Positions 5,121 to 6,090 of a stretch of DNA of 6,090 bases are shown here, piece by piece. The notes beneath the pieces are model-generated. The model was not told the DNA's origin. It was given only the letters and a program-made list of their open reading frames with translations, and did not search any database. The DNA is from an uncultured Pseudorhodoferax sp. (GTDB taxonomy: Bacteria > Pseudomonadota > Gammaproteobacteria > Burkholderiales > Burkholderiaceae): contig CAJYRH010000343.1 in assembly GCA_913776795.1 (NCBI GenBank), positions 1-6,090 of the forward strand, written 5' to 3'. Every line of letters begins with the position of its first letter. Position 1 is the first letter of the stretch. The position numbers and the translations under genes were made by a program.

Positions 5121-5925
5121 GCTCGCCGACAAGGCGCTGCTGGCGCTGTGCGTGTTCCTCCTGGTCTCGCCGGCCATCGGCTTTTTCCTCTGGATGCTGT
5201 CGCTGGCCTTCAAGAACGAGGTCGACAACCTGGCCTACCCGCCGGTGTTCATCCCGAACCCACCGACGCTGGACAACTTCCGCAAGGTGTTCGACAGCGG
5301 GCCGTTCTTCCAGTACTTCATCAACAGCGTGGTGGTGTCCGGCCTGGCCACGCTGGTGGCGCTGCTGATCGGCGTGCCCGCCGGCTACGGCATCGCGCGG
5401 CTCAAGGCCAAGAAGCTGCTGCTGACCATCCTGATCGCGCGCATGACGCCGGCCATCAGCTTTCTGATCCCGCTGTTCACGCTGTTCCAGGCACTGGGCC
5501 TCACGGGCACGCTGGCGCCGGTGGTCATCACGCACCTCGTGATCACGGTGCCCATCATGGTCTACATCGTGGCGGGTTACTTCGAGACGCTGCCGATGGA
5601 GCTGGACGAGGCGGGCCTCATGGACGGCTGCTCGCCCTGGCAGCGCTTTCGGCACATCGCGCTGCCTCTGGCGCGCCCCGGCATCACGGTGGCGGCCATC
5701 CTGGCCTTCATCTTCTCCTGGAACAACTTCATCTTCGGCGCCGTGCTGGCCGGGCGCGAGACGCGCACGCTGCCGGTGGCCATCTACAACGTGCTGACCT
5801 TCGAGCAGATCGCCTGGGGGCCGCTGGCGGCCGCGGCGCTCTTGGTCACGCTGCCGGTGCTGGTGCTCACGCTGGTGATTCAGAAAGAGATCGTTGGCGG
5901 CCTCACGGCCGGCAGTGTGAAGTAG
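5113..5925 (+). CDS. Sugar ABC transporter permease 2 (MalG/UgpE type)
   Basis: A 270-residue inner-membrane protein, the second pore subunit. Six hydrophobic segments are visible (about 8-32, 70-96, 101-127, 134-156, 187-213 and 236-257). The ATPase-docking loop is ELDEAGLMDGCSPWQRFRHI followed by ALPL (163-186); the motif reads EAG rather than EAA, a common variant in this subunit, with Gly172 and LP present. FSWNNFIFGAVL (201-212) and the C-terminal QKEIVGGLTAGSVK are hallmarks of the MalG/UgpE branch. The ATG lies inside the end of the first permease gene (8-base overlap), so translation is probably coupled; there is no strong ribosome site of its own. No obvious terminator hairpin follows directly, so transcription may run on towards further catabolic genes or the ATPase gene. 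Confidence 0.93.
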   Translation: MRKLADKALLALCVFLLVSPAIGFFLWMLSLAFKNEVDNLAYPPVFIPNPPTLDNFRKVFDSGPFFQYFINSVVVSGLATLVALLIGVPAGYGIARLKAKKLLLTILIARMTPAISFLIPLFTLFQALGLTGTLAPVVITHLVITVPIMVYIVAGYFETLPMELDEAGLMDGCSPWQRFRHIALPLARPGITVAAILAFIFSWNNFIFGAVLAGRETRTLPVAIYNVLTFEQIAWGPLAAAALLVTLPVLVLTLVIQKEIVGGLTAGSVK

Positions 5926-5956
5926 AGGCGCCATGCACATCGTCAACGGAGATCTG

Positions 5957-6090
5957 ATGAACCACAATTCCAAAGGCCGCGAAGCAGGCCATGCCAGGGC
6001 AGCCGTGGAACTGGCCCGGCCACGCCGCTGGACGCTGCCCCCTTCGCACAGCGCAGCGCGAGCGCGGCGAGGCCGCCTGGGGGGATGGCA
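5957..6090 (+). CDS. Possible start of a further reading frame, running off the right edge (doubtful)
   Basis: ATG 5957 follows GGAGA (5948-5952) at good spacing, in a context (AACGGAGA) like that of the binding-protein gene, and stays open for 44 codons to the window edge. An in-frame ATG also occurs at 5933. From the sixth codon onwards, however, the frame runs through the inverted copy of the repeat element, and the product is a low-complexity Arg/Ala/Pro-rich sequence with no family I recognise. It may be a short spurious frame created by the GC-rich repeat, or the 5' end of a gene into whose start the element has inserted. Confidence 0.2.
   Translation, partial: MNHNSKGREAGHARAAVELARPRRWTLPPSHSAARARRGRLGGW
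5970..6084 (-). repeat. GC-rich intergenic repeat element, copy 2 (~115 bp), inverted relative to copy 1
   Basis: Read on the minus strand this begins with CCCCCCAG (6084-6077) and ends with GGCATGGCCTGC / TTCGCGGCCTTTGG (5995-5970), which matches copy 1 at 24 of 26 positions. The central CCAGCGG...GGGCCAG segment matches copy 1 at 17 of 21. The middle parts differ more, and the perfect hairpin of copy 1 is only partly kept. The distance between landmarks is 115 bases against 114 in copy 1. It starts 45 bases after the second permease stop. Its far end may extend beyond the window. Confidence 0.6.

Noticed and set aside
4149..5228. Minus-strand open frame of 359 codons opposite the permease genes
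   Set aside because: The product is His/Gln/Arg-rich antisense sequence; the plus strand encodes a clear permease with its ATPase-docking loop.

Overview
This is a GC-rich, densely coded stretch of a proteobacterial chromosome, most likely from the Burkholderiales and probably a relative of Comamonadaceae. That placement rests on the strongly GC-biased third codon positions, the operon style and a dispersed GC-rich intergenic element of a type I associate with that family. It is an inference from general appearance, not from a database match. The genes look like an uptake and catabolic locus for L-fucose or a similar sugar (D-arabinose, L-galactose) using the oxidative, non-phosphorylating route.

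Layout. Bases 1-559 (minus strand) hold the N-terminal 186 codons of an aldo/keto reductase of the L-fucose / D-threo-aldose 1-dehydrogenase type, running off the left edge. Bases 560-670 are a divergent control region. It contains a minus-strand promoter (TTGACG, 17 bases, TAGTGT) with a 16-bp near-perfect palindrome filling its spacer, and then a 10-bp-stem inverted repeat that ends three bases before the next start codon. From 671 everything runs on the plus strand: fucU (L-fucose mutarotase), a 180-base gap largely filled by a ~114-bp repeat element, a GntR/FCD regulator, a DapA-family aldolase, a sugar-binding protein and two ABC permeases. After the second permease (ends 5925) comes a short leader and an inverted second copy of the same ~115-bp element at the right edge.

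How they fit together. The binding protein and the two permeases would bring the sugar in; their ATPase is not in the window. FucU would interconvert sugar anomers so that the divergently transcribed dehydrogenase gets the form it oxidises to the lactone. Lactonase and sugar-acid dehydratase steps, encoded elsewhere, would give a 2-keto-3-deoxy sugar acid. The DapA-family enzyme could cleave this to pyruvate and an aldehyde (L-lactaldehyde if the sugar is L-fucose). The FCD regulator probably senses a sugar acid or keto-acid intermediate and is the natural candidate for binding the palindrome.

The regulator to second-permease genes are tightly packed (two 1-base TGATG overlaps, a 21-base gap, an 8-base overlap), so gntR-aldolase-ABC is almost certainly one transcript; fucU may or may not be joined to it across the repeat. 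No CRISPR array, tRNA, rRNA or transposase gene was seen. The points most worth checking are the operator inside the divergent promoter, the hairpin before fucU, and the paired inverted copies of the intergenic element.
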